Part shown: positions 22,886 to 33,729 of the stretch, one piece after another | Layout of the letters: each line of letters starts with the position of its first letter | Numbering within the stretch: position 1 is the first letter of the stretch | Assembly (NCBI RefSeq): GCF_029168945.1 | Contig: NC_083602.1 | Span: forward strand, 78,264,600 to 78,328,599 | Direction of reading: 5' to 3' | Length of the DNA stretch: 64,000 nt | DNA from: Cannabis sativa | Lineage: Eukaryota > Streptophyta > Magnoliopsida > Rosales > Cannabaceae | Program-made: the position numbers and the translations under genes | The notes under the pieces: generated by a model | Databases searched by the model: none | Seen by the model: the letters and a program-made list of their open reading frames with translations, nothing else | Told to the model about the DNA's origin: nothing

Positions 22886-23311
22886 CGTGACAGTCGCAGT
22901 CCCGTGATCCGTAAGGGGAAATACCGGTAGCCGTGCAATCCCTACATCGCCCGGGGAAGGTCAAGTGGGATGATTCTAAGACCGTGTAGGTATGGGACTA
23001 CATAGTTGAAGGCTTAAATGGATTGATCGGTACTACCTATATCAACAAGGTGCATCTTGTTTTTCTAAGAGTAGCCCCATCTCGAAAGAACCTACGCTAA
23101 GCGTGCTCGGGCCCGGAGTAATTTAAGGATGGGTGACCTCCCCGGGAAGTTTTCCTGTGAAGCGTGCGAGTGAGGACAAAGCATGCTAAACACTCGTGTC
23201 GATCCGCAGGTCACTATCGCCCATGAAGCGCATGTTGACGTACTCGTGTATAAGAGCCATTCAGTCTGTGGGTGTAAGGACCCAATGGAAGCTTGAAGCG
23301 GGGACGTTACA
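22886..23311 (+). repeat. Cassandra-like LTR I, inverted, right end of the array
   Basis: It begins CGTGACAG and ends GGGGACGTTACA, directly followed by the GTTCA duplication (23312-23316). Type-2 variant. Confidence 0.82.
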
Positions 23312-23316
23312 GTTCA

Positions 23317-25104
23317 GTATGTCGTACCCGATTCTATTGGCCCCCAACTCTCACAGAAGGCCCAAAAGAGAGGAATTTAACCTTTAAATAAACAATTGTT
23401 ATTCATTGAATAAGCCCAAATCTAATTGGGCCTAAATAAAATTACTTATGTCAAATTTTATTTTAGCAACCTAGTCCATTTACTTAGTAAAAACTTAAAT
23501 GGGCTTCCTATATGCATCTAAGCCCATTAGCAAACATATAGGCTCACACAGGTCAAATGATTTGGATGGGCCCTATCAGGTTACTAGGTTTACACAGATG
23601 AAAGAAGTACAAAATTTACCTGTTACAAATTATTTATAAGATCTATTGACAATTGGACTATGATTAAAATCAGATCATAGGATCTGTCAACAAGTTAATC
23701 ATAGCAATTTAGATCAAATAAATAATAGGTTTGTTAAAAAAAGTTTGGAATAAGCAATATAAAATTAAACAAACATTGTCCATGTAACAAATGTGAAATA
23801 AGATATTAATATAATTAAATTATTATTCTTAAATTAACCAAATAAATCTTGAAAATTTAGGGTTGTTAAAACAAACCTTAAAATCTCAAAAAAAAAGAAA
23901 CTAATTTTAAAATATCTAGGTTTATTTGAATCAAAATAAATTAAATATTAAATAAGATCAATGATTTGACAGAAAGAATCTTCAATATCACTTTCAAATC
24001 TTATAATTTAATTAAAATAAACTAATTTTAAAATAGATTTGGTTAGATAATTATTATTTTAGGAATAAAATAATAAATAAATAATAATTACCATAATTAT
24101 ATGTCAAAATATCTCAAATTAAGCAATATTCAAATTTCTACAAAAATATCTAAGTTATTTAAATATTTAAAATATAATTCATAAATTTCCAATAAAGAAA
24201 AAAATGATATATATATATAGAAAAATATCATTTTTAAACTTATAATTTATAAATAATTAAATATTTGACAAAATAACAAACTTTTGGATTTGAAAATATT
24301 ATGGTAAGTATATCTATAAAAATATCTATGTTAATTTTAAATTTATTAATTATTTAATTTGTCATATAAGATAATTTTAATATAATATTTTAAATAAAAA
24401 GACAAAGTTATCTTTTAATTTAAAATATGTTAAATATCAAAATATCTAATCTTATAATTAAATAATATATAAATATTAAAGAAGTTAACAAATTTTTAAA
24501 TCTTACCATAATTGAAAATATTTAAAATTGGAAATATTTAAAATTGGAAATATTTCAAATTGAAAATATTTAAAATTGGAAAAATCGAATTTTGGGAAAC
24601 AATCCCATAATAAATTGGATTTTTGGAGAAAAACCCACAAAAATTGCAAATGGGTGCTGGCTACCTGGACAGGTTACACGTTCAGCCCAAATAGCTTAGC
24701 ACGTGTGCGGATGAGGGACGTTGCACGGTGGGATGTGCGGCAAAGCTCGGCGCTAGCAGGCTGATCATGGGCAGATCAGCAGGATGCTCGCGCGCGTAGC
24801 CCAGGTTGTCCGAAGCACCTGGTGCATGCGTGCATCTAGCTTCGACAGCCAAGAGTCCTGATTTTCCAAAATTCATAACTTTTCCAATTTTTATCGTAAT
24901 CGAGTTCTGTAAAAAACAAAATTGCTTAATTTTTCACAAGGAATCCAAATAAAAAAAATATTTTTCATGGAAAAAGATTATGTAAAACACATATATTCAT
25001 CAACTAAGCACATAAACCAACATGAAACCATCCAAATCAACACAAAACATCGTTTTAATTCATAGGTCATGAAAGTAAATCATTATCATGGCTCTGGTGC
25101 CAGC
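23317..25104 (-). other. Leader and internal sequence of copia element I, with primer site
   Basis: Noncoding, strongly AT-rich between about 23640 and 24600. A GC-rich island lies at about 24655-24845. On the minus strand the primer site TGGCACCAGAGCC (25090-25102) sits right after the 5' LTR. It is a variant of the initiator-Met site TGGTATCAGAGCC. Copia element II has the same order in its leader (40122-40344 and 62307-62600). Confidence 0.7.
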
Positions 25105-26970
25105 TGTTGGAAATATTTTACCAGGATCTAGATTTACTACCAAGAATGTTTCATTAACATCCTAATATGAATTCTAAAACAATGAAATAAACACATATAA
25201 AGTTTAGTAAGCCTTACATTGGGTGCAGCGGAATATAATGACTCATTCCGTTCAGATCTCTAGCCCTTGATTCCTTTCTGTAGCAGAGCATAATCAAGAT
25301 CTGGACCTGGATCTCTTTCTCTCCTTCCTTGATGCTGATTCTCCTTCTTGTTGTTTGGATTCTCCTACAGTCTTACACACTATGATTGAGATACCACTTG
25401 ATGTGTGTGGGCACTACTCTATCACTCAAGGATTTCGAAATTGAAGAGAGGAAAAGAGAGAGAGGGTGGCGCATGGCTTTTTCTGAAAGGAACAAATGCA
25501 AAGTCATCAGTTTCGTGAAGCCAATACTTTCTATTTATAGAATGTCATCTAGGTTTAGGTTAGAATTGTATGACATTAAAATAATGGAAAAATAAAATGG
25601 TAAAAGCTTGCATAGTGGGCGGCCATATAAGGAAATTGGGCCTCACTTTGCAACTTTCCCATTTTGTTATTTTTCATTCTCATTTTCTCAAAAGTGACAA
25701 TTTTTCAATTTAACCATTTAAATGTCAATTCTAATTATTTAATAACTTAAAAAATAATTATTAAATTATATTGTCATTTAATATATTTATTAATTTAGAC
25801 ATGTAAAGTCTCTTAATTAATAAATAAACCTAGAATCTCTTTTCTTTACAATTTCGCCCTTGCTTAGTGAAAATTCATAAAGTAGACATAGTCTAACTTT
25901 AGAATTATAATTGATTAATTAAAATCAATTAACTGAGTCTTACAAGCAGTATGGTCTCAACTAGTATGGGGACCATGGGCCTATATTTCCGAGCTTCCAA
26001 TAAGTCGAACCGAATTTACCAAGTAAATTTCCTAACTTATTAATTCCTTATTGAATCCACAGTTAGAACTTGGAATTGCACTCTCAGTCATATAGAACGT
26101 TCTATATGTTCCATGATATAGATACGCTATTAGTTATCCATTGTTATAATCCTAATTTGATCAATGACCCTCTAATAGATGATCTACATTGAATAGGCAT
26201 TAAATTACCGTTACACCTTCAATGTATTTTATCCTTAAAACACTTAGCTCCGTATAAACTATATTTCAGTGAAGTGAAAGGAGATCTCCACCATTTATCT
26301 CTGTTTAGCCAAGCTCGAAGGATATCATCGTTTCACTTCTAAATTCCTATAGAAGTTATAGACTCCATATTTATGTTAGCGCTCCCACTCAATTATAATA
26401 TCATGTTCCCAAAATGTATGTATCACCCTGACCCAAAAGTAGGCTTAACTAACAAATCAAAGAACATGTATAGTACTCTTGAGAGCGAACCTAACCATAT
26501 CAGGATTAAGATCATTTGATCTAGGATCAACGGGTGAAAATTGAATTGAATAGATATTACGGTAATTTTAATATATCTAATCAAAGTTCAATATCGGTCC
26601 CTTCCGATGTATACTCCATACATCCGATACTGGTAAACTTTGCCAACGTCCTGGAAAGGACATAACACTTTTCCAAGGTGTAAGAATACCTATCGCTGAT
26701 TATATCATGCCATCCTAAATTCAGTTTACTGACAAATCAGGGAATAAACTTTTGAACATAGAATTAAGATTATATTCCACTGTGCTGACAACACTATAAT
26801 CATTAACAAATTCATATGTTCTGGACTTAAATAGAATTCATACATTATGTATATATAATCATGAAATAAATTATGTGAACCATGCAACATAATATGTTAT
26901 TTCTGATCTTTATTAATAAGTAAATCTGATTATATTGAAATGAGTTTTATTTAGGGCACAAAACCCAACA
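25105..26970 (-). repeat. 5' LTR of copia element I
   Basis: 1866 bp, partner of 165-2029. The TATA box on the minus strand is at about 25531-25540. The right end is followed by AGAAA (26971-26975), the target duplication. Confidence 0.87.
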
Positions 26971-26975
26971 AGAAA

Positions 26976-27857
26976 TGACTCTAACACGTTTGAATCCAAG
27001 ATTGTTCAAGAACGTGGATGAATGTGCATGAAAATGGTGACTTTCGTTCTGGATGTTCAAGGACTGTTTCAATGCGTTTAAACCCCTAATTAGAACCTAG
27101 GAAACCCAATAAAAACTCTCCAAATACCCCAGATTTTTTCTAGCTCTCCAAAAACTCAAATCTCTCTTGTATAGTTAAGAAAAAACTCACCCTAAGAGAC
27201 CCGCCCCTAGTCGTCGATATGGACGATTTCTAATCCCTAAATTGTCGTGTGCTGGTGGTTTAAACAAAAAGAAATAATATAACAATAACCGATTAGCTTG
27301 AACGAATAACTCCCTAAATATCTGTTTCTCAAATACACACCTATTTTTATAAATAATAATAATGTTAATAATAACCAATAAATAGATATTTATTCTCATT
27401 ATCAGTTATCATATAATTTAAACTTTAAATCATATAATATTTTAAATCATAATTTAAAATAATGCTTCTATATATTACATAATTAATCATAAATTATTAT
27501 TTATAATCTTTTTAAATAATAGGTATATATTAACCATACCATAAAAAATATGTCAAACTATACTATATATAAAGTAATTTTACAAGTATTATTATTATGC
27601 TTACAATAACAACAACACTCACAAAATAAATAGTTCCTTTGTCACAACTAATTACTTCTAAGCATTATGCACATGCCAAGTAATTCATCTCTATTAATAA
27701 AAAAATATTCGTCACTATAAAACAAAATTTATTTGCATTAAAAATTCTTAGTTGACAATATCATGATTATTCAAAATACTAAAATGAAATAAAATAAATG
27801 GAAGTAAAAAAAATGGAATTAAATTCTTAAGTTTTCCTTAAAAAAATGGATATTACA
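26976..27857 (-). repeat. Right part of the decayed gypsy-type LTR split by copia element I
   Basis: It continues the pre-insertion sequence of 1-164. It ends 'gatattaca', and the following 'attatcccccactag' (27858 onward) resembles the end of a minus-strand gypsy element (purine tract plus the pol end 'gaaatttcgtcctcgaa'). No gene is visible; most of it is A/T-rich. Confidence 0.55.
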
Positions 27858-28357
27858 ATTATCCCCCACTAGAAGAAATTTCGTCCTCGAAATTTACTTT
27901 TACATTTTCAATCTAGACAATTGTTCCCCTCTTATATGAATTCCATCATCGAAATTATCCAATTCAATGCAATCAATAGACTACCTAATTCTAAGTTTTG
28001 TAGTTTAATAATTAAGAATGTAGCCCTACACATGATCTAATATATCAACAAACTGATGTCATTCATACAGACCATATGTCTTTTATAAATTACATGAACT
28101 ACATGTAAGCTCTATAAAGATCGTAAAAGTTCTCCCTACACATGCGAACTAGCTAACATACAGCCTTATAAGCACACCAGTTAACGTACTCTCATGAATG
28201 AGCTACATGCATATCATTATAAAAGAAACATTTACTAATCCATCAAACTAATGAAATAGGAATAACATATACTATCAAAATCACTCTTTCTAAGAATAAC
28301 ATGAGAACAAAAATCGCATAATCCAATTCTCATTTAAAATTTTCTTTTACTCGCTTA
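27858..28357 (-). other. Relic interior of a gypsy-type element
   Basis: It begins with a C-rich (minus-strand G-rich) tract and a 'gaaatttcgtcctcgaa' block like the pol end of chromodomain gypsy elements (compare 42670-42710). The rest is AT-rich without recognisable coding sequence. It stops at a Cassandra-like fragment. Confidence 0.45.
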
Positions 28358-28447
28358 ATCTGATACCATTTGTAAAGTCCCCGCTTCAAGCCTCCATTAG
28401 GTCCTTAAACCCACGGAATAATGGCTCTTAGACACGAGTACATCACA
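28358..28447 (-). repeat. Truncated Cassandra-like LTR end with primer site
   Basis: 'ctgatacca' (28360-28368) then TGTAAAGTCCCCGCTTCAAG, and onward to 'cacgagtacatcac'. This matches the element-3' end of the array LTRs over about 77 bp. The remainder of the LTR is missing. It is a separate, single, degraded copy outside the array. Confidence 0.75.
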
Positions 28448-28458
28448 TTCGGACAAAC

Positions 28459-28800
28459 AAGTCAACAAACCTATGTTTTGGAATGGAATGTGAGTCATTC
28501 CATGAAAAAAGGAGTGGTAAAAATCTAAGTCGAAGTGAAGCCCCAAAGAAAGGAAGAAGCCATGAATCAAGATATTCTGAGTATACAATCTTTGTAGATA
28601 CTCGAGAAAATGTATATAGAGCTACTTGCAACATGGTCTACTACAAGAAACCACCGCCTATGTACAAAGGTAGAAGGCATAAGAGGGACCAAAACAAAAG
28701 ATGTGAATATCATGGTCATGTTGGACACACCAGAAATTAGTGTGATTATTTGAAAGATGAATTTGAAGGATTGGTCAGAAATAGTCATTTATCCAACTGG
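28459..28800 (+). pseudogene. Gag fragment with zinc-knuckle-like motif (Tat-type)
   Basis: The plus-strand frame contains YYKKPPPMYKGRRHKRDQN, then CEYHGHVGHTRN, a stop (TAG at about 28738), and CDYLKDEFEGLVR. This C...H....H...C arrangement before a 'LKDE' stretch is typical of the gag C-terminus of Tat-lineage gypsy elements. It lies outside and in the opposite direction to gag-pol of Tat element I, so it derives from another, mostly lost, element. Confidence 0.5.
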
Positions 28801-28874
28801 GTACGGATCCCAATCATTTATCCCAAACAATGAGTGGCTCACAGGAAAATGTTTACTCTTACACATTAAGGAAC

Positions 28875-29100
28875 TGTTCACCGAGATTTTTGAAAAATGA
28901 TTATTTAATTATAAGAGCTAAAGAATAATAATTCAGAAGAAAATAAATAAGAACACCAAGAATTTTACGTGGTTGGGGCGTTAACTAGTCTTAGTCTACA
29001 AGTCAATATTATTATGTTAGGCTAGAAAAGCCTTAGGGATTACAAGAAGGTATGAGCACTCTATCTTTGACCTATGCATGTGAGTAAAGAATTTCTAACC
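28875..29100 (-). repeat. Partial 3' LTR of Tat element I
   Basis: About 225 bp alignable with the Tat II LTR, including 'ttttacgtggttggggcgttaa'. The remainder of the LTR, the purine tract and the promoter region of the plus-strand gene are gone. The sequence moves directly into the plus-strand gene. Confidence 0.65.
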
Positions 29101-29119
29101 CTCAGCATGTAGGGTTCAT

Positions 29120-30284
29120 TGTATCACAGCATCAGGTGGTGCCACTGGATGCAGTGATGCAGGGTCCAGTCCCGGTCACACCGTATGTACACAAAGCTAC
29201 CAACTGCAAAATTGAGGAGCTACACTCTTCCATGGGGTGTGCCCATCACTTAGGGACCATCGTGGAAGAGAATGGAATCAGGCCCCATGATCAAAGTGTT
29301 TTTCATCGCTTGGCCTGAGAAATAAAAACCCCTAACCATAACTACAGAGGGTTCGGGGCATGGAGCCAAACACATCTCATGTTTGGCGTGATGCTCCCGC
29401 TTCAAGATTACTTTGTAAATTTCTTAGTTTTTGTAGGATTAGCTCCACATCAGTTGATACCACAGGGATACTGCCTATAGGGCTTATTCATTTTTTATGC
29501 TCTCAGGGGTTAGCCCGCTCCCAGCCCTCTATAAATATTATTTTTCTATGATCTTTATTTTGTCCCAAAGAAAGGGGATAGATGGAAGGATGGATTTTAC
29601 TCCCTCTAAGCTCATTCGGGCAATGAGACATCTGTCCCATTCAATTTTTTCCAAAGAACATCAAGGATCGTTGCCATCAGTTCTTCTTCTCCTCTAATTT
29701 CAAAGCTTTCGAACGCCTAAATTTCCTAACAGAGTGGAATCAGATTCCACCACTACTCCGGACAGCTCACACCAAACTCTTCTCGAGTCATGCTGTTGTT
29801 TTTGCAATTGCTGCAATGGAGGAGCTCAACGTGGGAGATCTGGTTAAAACTGCTAACTGCCAGAGAACCAGACTTATTCAAGGCCATCAATTTGTCAAGC
29901 ACACTAACCTATCAAAGGTAAGATGTCAAAATACTTAGAATAAAGAGGCTAAGAGGAAGCTTTTGGCAGAGTATATCCAAGAGGATAAAACTAAGTATTA
30001 AGCTTACCAGAAGAGGAAAGAGCAGGAGGACCTCTTGGCTCATGCCCAGAGTGTAGCGGATTAGAAGACACAAAAAAATCAAACAAGAAGTTGGTGGCTC
30101 CCAGGGCTTTGTTTCCTTTCCCGGTTCCCAACTCCAGTGCTCCTGGAGCAGTACCTTGGGTGTTCGTAAGTCTACTCTGTCTTTTCATTATGTCCCTTTT
30201 GCCAGGAGTTATGCTCGTTTCAGGCCATTTGGGCTTGATAGGAGGTTAGTTAGGTTGCAAATGCCCCATTCCTGGTGGGGTAAG
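29120..30284 (+). pseudogene. Antisense gene of Tat element I, first part (PF04195-like)
   Basis: This plus-strand gene runs opposite to gag-pol. LPLQDYFVNFLVFVGLAPHQL (about 29390-29455) matches DYFVNFLVFVGLAPYQL in Tat II and looks like the 'putative gypsy type transposon' domain (PF04195). FVPKKGDRWKDGFYSL follows. Stops interrupt it. A candidate intron 30166-30223 (GT...AG) lies at the same place as 52918-52974 in Tat II. The coding sequence is then split by a solo LTR at 30285 and continues at 33725. The function of this protein family is not known to me. Confidence 0.6.
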
Positions 30285-31839
30285 TGATGCGTGTCGTAAG
30301 CCACAACAAATTTATTATTTTTTTCAATTCCAATACTTCCAATTATTTTAGTATAATCGTAAGTAAGGGTCGATCCCACGAGGACTATGTTTATTTAATT
30401 ATTCACAAATTAGTAACAAGAATTAGAAAAAGGGGAGTTTTGAAGATTAGAATAAAAATTTCAATAATAAAAATTAAAGAAAAGAACAAATTTTAAGTAA
30501 AGAATACGATATGAGAAACTAGTTAAAGGTTAATCGCCACCCTCAACAATCATTCCTAATTCATATTAAAGAATGTAATTTTCAGTTTCCAATCAAACTA
30601 TTAATCCCGCAAATAACGCTGAAGCAGTCAATTATCCCAATCTCCCTATTGTATGTAATCAAGGCGAAGCGCTCAATAATTAACTCTTTTATCTAAACAG
30701 TAAATCCATGAAGCATGCAATTTATTTAACTTAGATAAAGTATTGAGATTTATGGAGATAGACTAATCTAGGTAACAAATCAATGAAGCATATAATTCAT
30801 TTAACCTAGGTTCTATTCTTCATCACAAATTGTAATTTGCCACAAACACTTACAATCCTAGACTATTAGGTGAATAGTAATCCTAAGATGACGGTAGATT
30901 AAAGTAAAACCTAATTTAGTGGCCATCTAAATAAGATTAAAACAATAATCATGACATTGAACATAGAAGAATAGAAGCAATTTGATATAATGGAAACTAA
31001 AAATTAACATTCAATAATGAAATTAAGAATTCATGTTTTGGGGTTTTGAAATAACCCTTAACTAAAAGAAAACTACTCAGAACTAGACATTATAACCAAA
31101 ATCATAATATTTAGTAAAAGTAGAAGGAGAAGAAAAAGAATTATGATGAAGAACACTTCAAAGCCGATCTCCGTCTCTTCCTTGCTCTCTCTCTGGTTTT
31201 CTCTCTCTAATTTGTAGCTTTTGGATTCCCCCTCCATTTGTAGTCTAAGAGGTCTTATTTATAGTAATGGGAAAGTTAGTTGAATCCTATTAGAATTAGG
31301 ATTCTATTTATAGTGGATAGATAACTCCTCTTAGAATTAGGATTCTATTTATAATAGTATTAGGAAATATCTCGAATAAAGATAACTCATCTTTTAAACA
31401 AAAGATAAAAATCGCAACTCTTCTTGAAAATTTATCTTTATTTTCGCTATCTTTTTTTTTAGAAATTTCCTACTGCGACGACTGATAGTATTTTGGCCAT
31501 AACTCTTTCAATATTACTCGGAATTGGACGATTCAAGATGTTCTGGAAAGCTAGGAAACGAGATCTAAAACTTTCATGTTGAGCTCCAAGTCCAATTCTG
31601 CCTTTAAGTTTGTCCGAATTTGCAATTAAGTTTCGTCTTGTACAATCGAGCTCGCTAACTTCTACTACTTTCCACCAAAATATGTTAAAATCCCTCCAAA
31701 AGACTCTAAATGGATGAATGGTATTTAAAATAACCTCACAAATTAAAATCACACTAATCAATAATTTAAAGAATCAATTTAAGAATATTAATAAATAAAT
31801 TAATCATATTTATAAGATAAAAATGGACTCATCAGTAAG
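30280..31839 (-). repeat. Solo LTR of a gypsy-type element (30285-31834) with GTAAG duplication
   Basis: The sequence TGATGCGTG...ACTCATCA is flanked by GTAAG on both sides (30280-30284 and 31835-31839). On the minus strand it starts TGATGAGTCC, has a TATA box (CTATAAATA, about 31256-31264) and ends GACACGCATCA. Near that end is a 'gtgggatcgaccctta' block like that in other gypsy LTRs. No second LTR or interior, so it is a recombined solo LTR of 1550 bp. Small direct repeats 'attaggattctatttata' occur near 31280-31350. Confidence 0.85.
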
Positions 31840-31845
31840 AGGAAA

Positions 31846-33729
31846 ATAGATGTTGTGTTTTGTGCCCTAAATAAAACCCATTTCAATATAATTAGATTTA
31901 CTAATTAATAAAGATCAGAAATAACATTTTATGTTGCATGGTTCACATGATTTATATCATGATTATATATAATGTATAAATTCTATTAAGTCCAGAACAT
32001 ATGTATTTGTTAACGATTATAGTGTTGTCAGCACAGTGGAATATAATCTTGATTGTATGTTCGAAAGTTTAATTCCCTGATTTGTCAGTTCACTGGATTT
32101 AGACTGGCATGATAATCAGCGATAGGTATACTTACACCTTGGATAAGTGTTATGTCCTTTCCAGGGCATTGGCAAAGTTTACCAGTATCGGATGTATGGA
32201 GTATACATCGGAAGGGACCGATATTGAACTTTGATTAGATATGTTAAATTTACCGTAATATCTATTCAATTCAATATCACCTAGTTGATCCTAGATCAAA
32301 TGATCTTAATCCTGATATGATTAGGTTCGATCTTAAGAGTATTATACATGTTCTTTTATTTGTTAGTTAAGCCTACTTTTGGGTCCGGGTGATACGTACA
32401 TTTTGGGAACATGATAGTATAATTGAGTGGGAGCACTAAACATAGATATGGAATCTATAACTTCTATAGGTATTTAGAAGTGAAACGATGATTTCCTTCG
32501 AGCTTGGCTAAACAGAGATAAATGGTTGAGTACTCATTTCACTTCGCTAACATATCATTTATACGGAGCTAAGTGTTTTAAGGATAAAATACATTGTAGG
32601 GTGTAGCGGTAATTTTATCCCTATACAATGTAGATCATCTATTAGAGGATCATTGATCAAATTAGGATTATAACAATGGATAATTTATAGCGTATCTATA
32701 TCGTGGAACATATAGAGCGTTCTATATGAATGAGAGTGCAATTCTAAGTTCTATGCGTGGATTCAATAAGGAATTAATAAGTTAGTGGATTTACTTGGTA
32801 AATTCTTGATCTGCTTATTGGAAGCTCGGTTATATAGGCCCATGGTCCCCATACTAGTTGAGACCATACTGCTTGTAAGACTCAGATAATTGATTTTAAT
32901 TAATCAATTATAATTCTAAAGTTAGACTATGTCTAGTTTATGAATTTTCACTATGTTATGGCTTGATTGTGAAGAAATAGTGTTTTTAGTTATTAATTAA
33001 GAGACTTTATATGTCTAATTAATAAATATATTAAATGACAATATTATTTAATAATTGAATTTTTAGTTATTAAATAATTGGAATTGGCATTTAAGTGGTT
33101 AAATTGGAAAATTGGCGTTTTTGAGAAAATAGGATGGAAAAATGACAAAATGGAAAAATTGCAAAGTGGGGCCCAATCCACATCCTATGGCCGGCCACAC
33201 TAAGCAATTACCATTTATTTTTCTATTATTTTAATGCCAAATAATTCTAACCTAAACCTAGGTGGTTACCTATAAATAGGTAGTGATGGCTTTAGGAAAA
33301 AGATGATGCAACTCATTCCTTCAGAGAAAAATTCTAAGCCTTCTACCTATACCCTAGCCGCCACTCTTTACCTCTCTTTTCTTCTTCAATTATTCAGCCT
33401 TGAGTGATAGAGTGAGTGCCCACACACGTCAAGTGGTATCTCAATCATAGTGTGGAAGATTGTGAAGAATCCAATCAACAAGAAGGAGAATCAGACTAAA
33501 GGAAGGAGAGGAAGAGATCCAGGTTCAGATCTTGGTGATATTCTACTACAGAAAGGAATTAAGGGCTAGAGATCTGAACAGAAGGAGTCATTATATTCTG
33601 CTGCACCCAATGTAAGGTTTCCTAAACTTTATATGTGTTTATTTCATTGTTTTAGAATTCATATTAGGATGTTAATGAAGCATACTTGTTAGTAAATCTA
33701 GATCCTGGTAAAATATTTCCAACAATAGA
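31846..33729 (+). repeat. Solo LTR of an Angela-like copia element (31851-33724) with ATAGA duplication
   Basis: 1874 bp, TGTTG...CAACA, related to the LTRs of copia elements I and II. The plus-strand TATA box is at 33271-33278. Perfect ATAGA on both sides (31846-31850 and 33725-33729). No interior or partner, so it is a solo LTR formed after insertion. It lies only 16 bp from the previous solo LTR. Confidence 0.9.

Larger units (their letters stand above)
18878..23311 (-). mobile_element. Tandem, partly inverted array of Cassandra-like TRIM elements
   Basis: Nine LTRs of about 0.38-0.6 kb (A to I) lie side by side. Seven (A-G) are in minus orientation and two (H, I) in plus. Read in element orientation, each LTR runs TGTGACGG...GGACGTTACA and carries a 5S rRNA-derived segment. 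Most are separated by a 62-72 bp interior consisting of a primer site (ATGGTATCAGAGCC), a short unique stretch and a G-run before the next LTR. A 5S-containing LTR with almost no interior and no coding capacity defines Cassandra TRIMs. The whole block is flanked by GTTCA (18873-18877 and 23312-23316), and an unoccupied version of the site is at 63654-63658. Confidence 0.85.
165..26970 (-). mobile_element. Angela-like Ty1/copia element I, with nested insertions
   Basis: Two long terminal repeats (165-2029 and 25105-26970) begin TGTTG and end CA, and are flanked by a perfect 5-bp duplication AGAAA (160-164 and 26971-26975). Read on the minus strand, the order is 5' LTR (25105-26970), primer site (25090-25102), internal region, purine tract (2030-2042), 3' LTR (165-2029). 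LTR start, primer site and purine tract resemble the Angela/BARE group of copia elements. The internal region is broken by a LINE (6228-18667) and by a Cassandra-like array (18878-23311). Without these the element would be about 10 kb. Its polyprotein is ruined, so it cannot move by itself. Confidence 0.85.
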
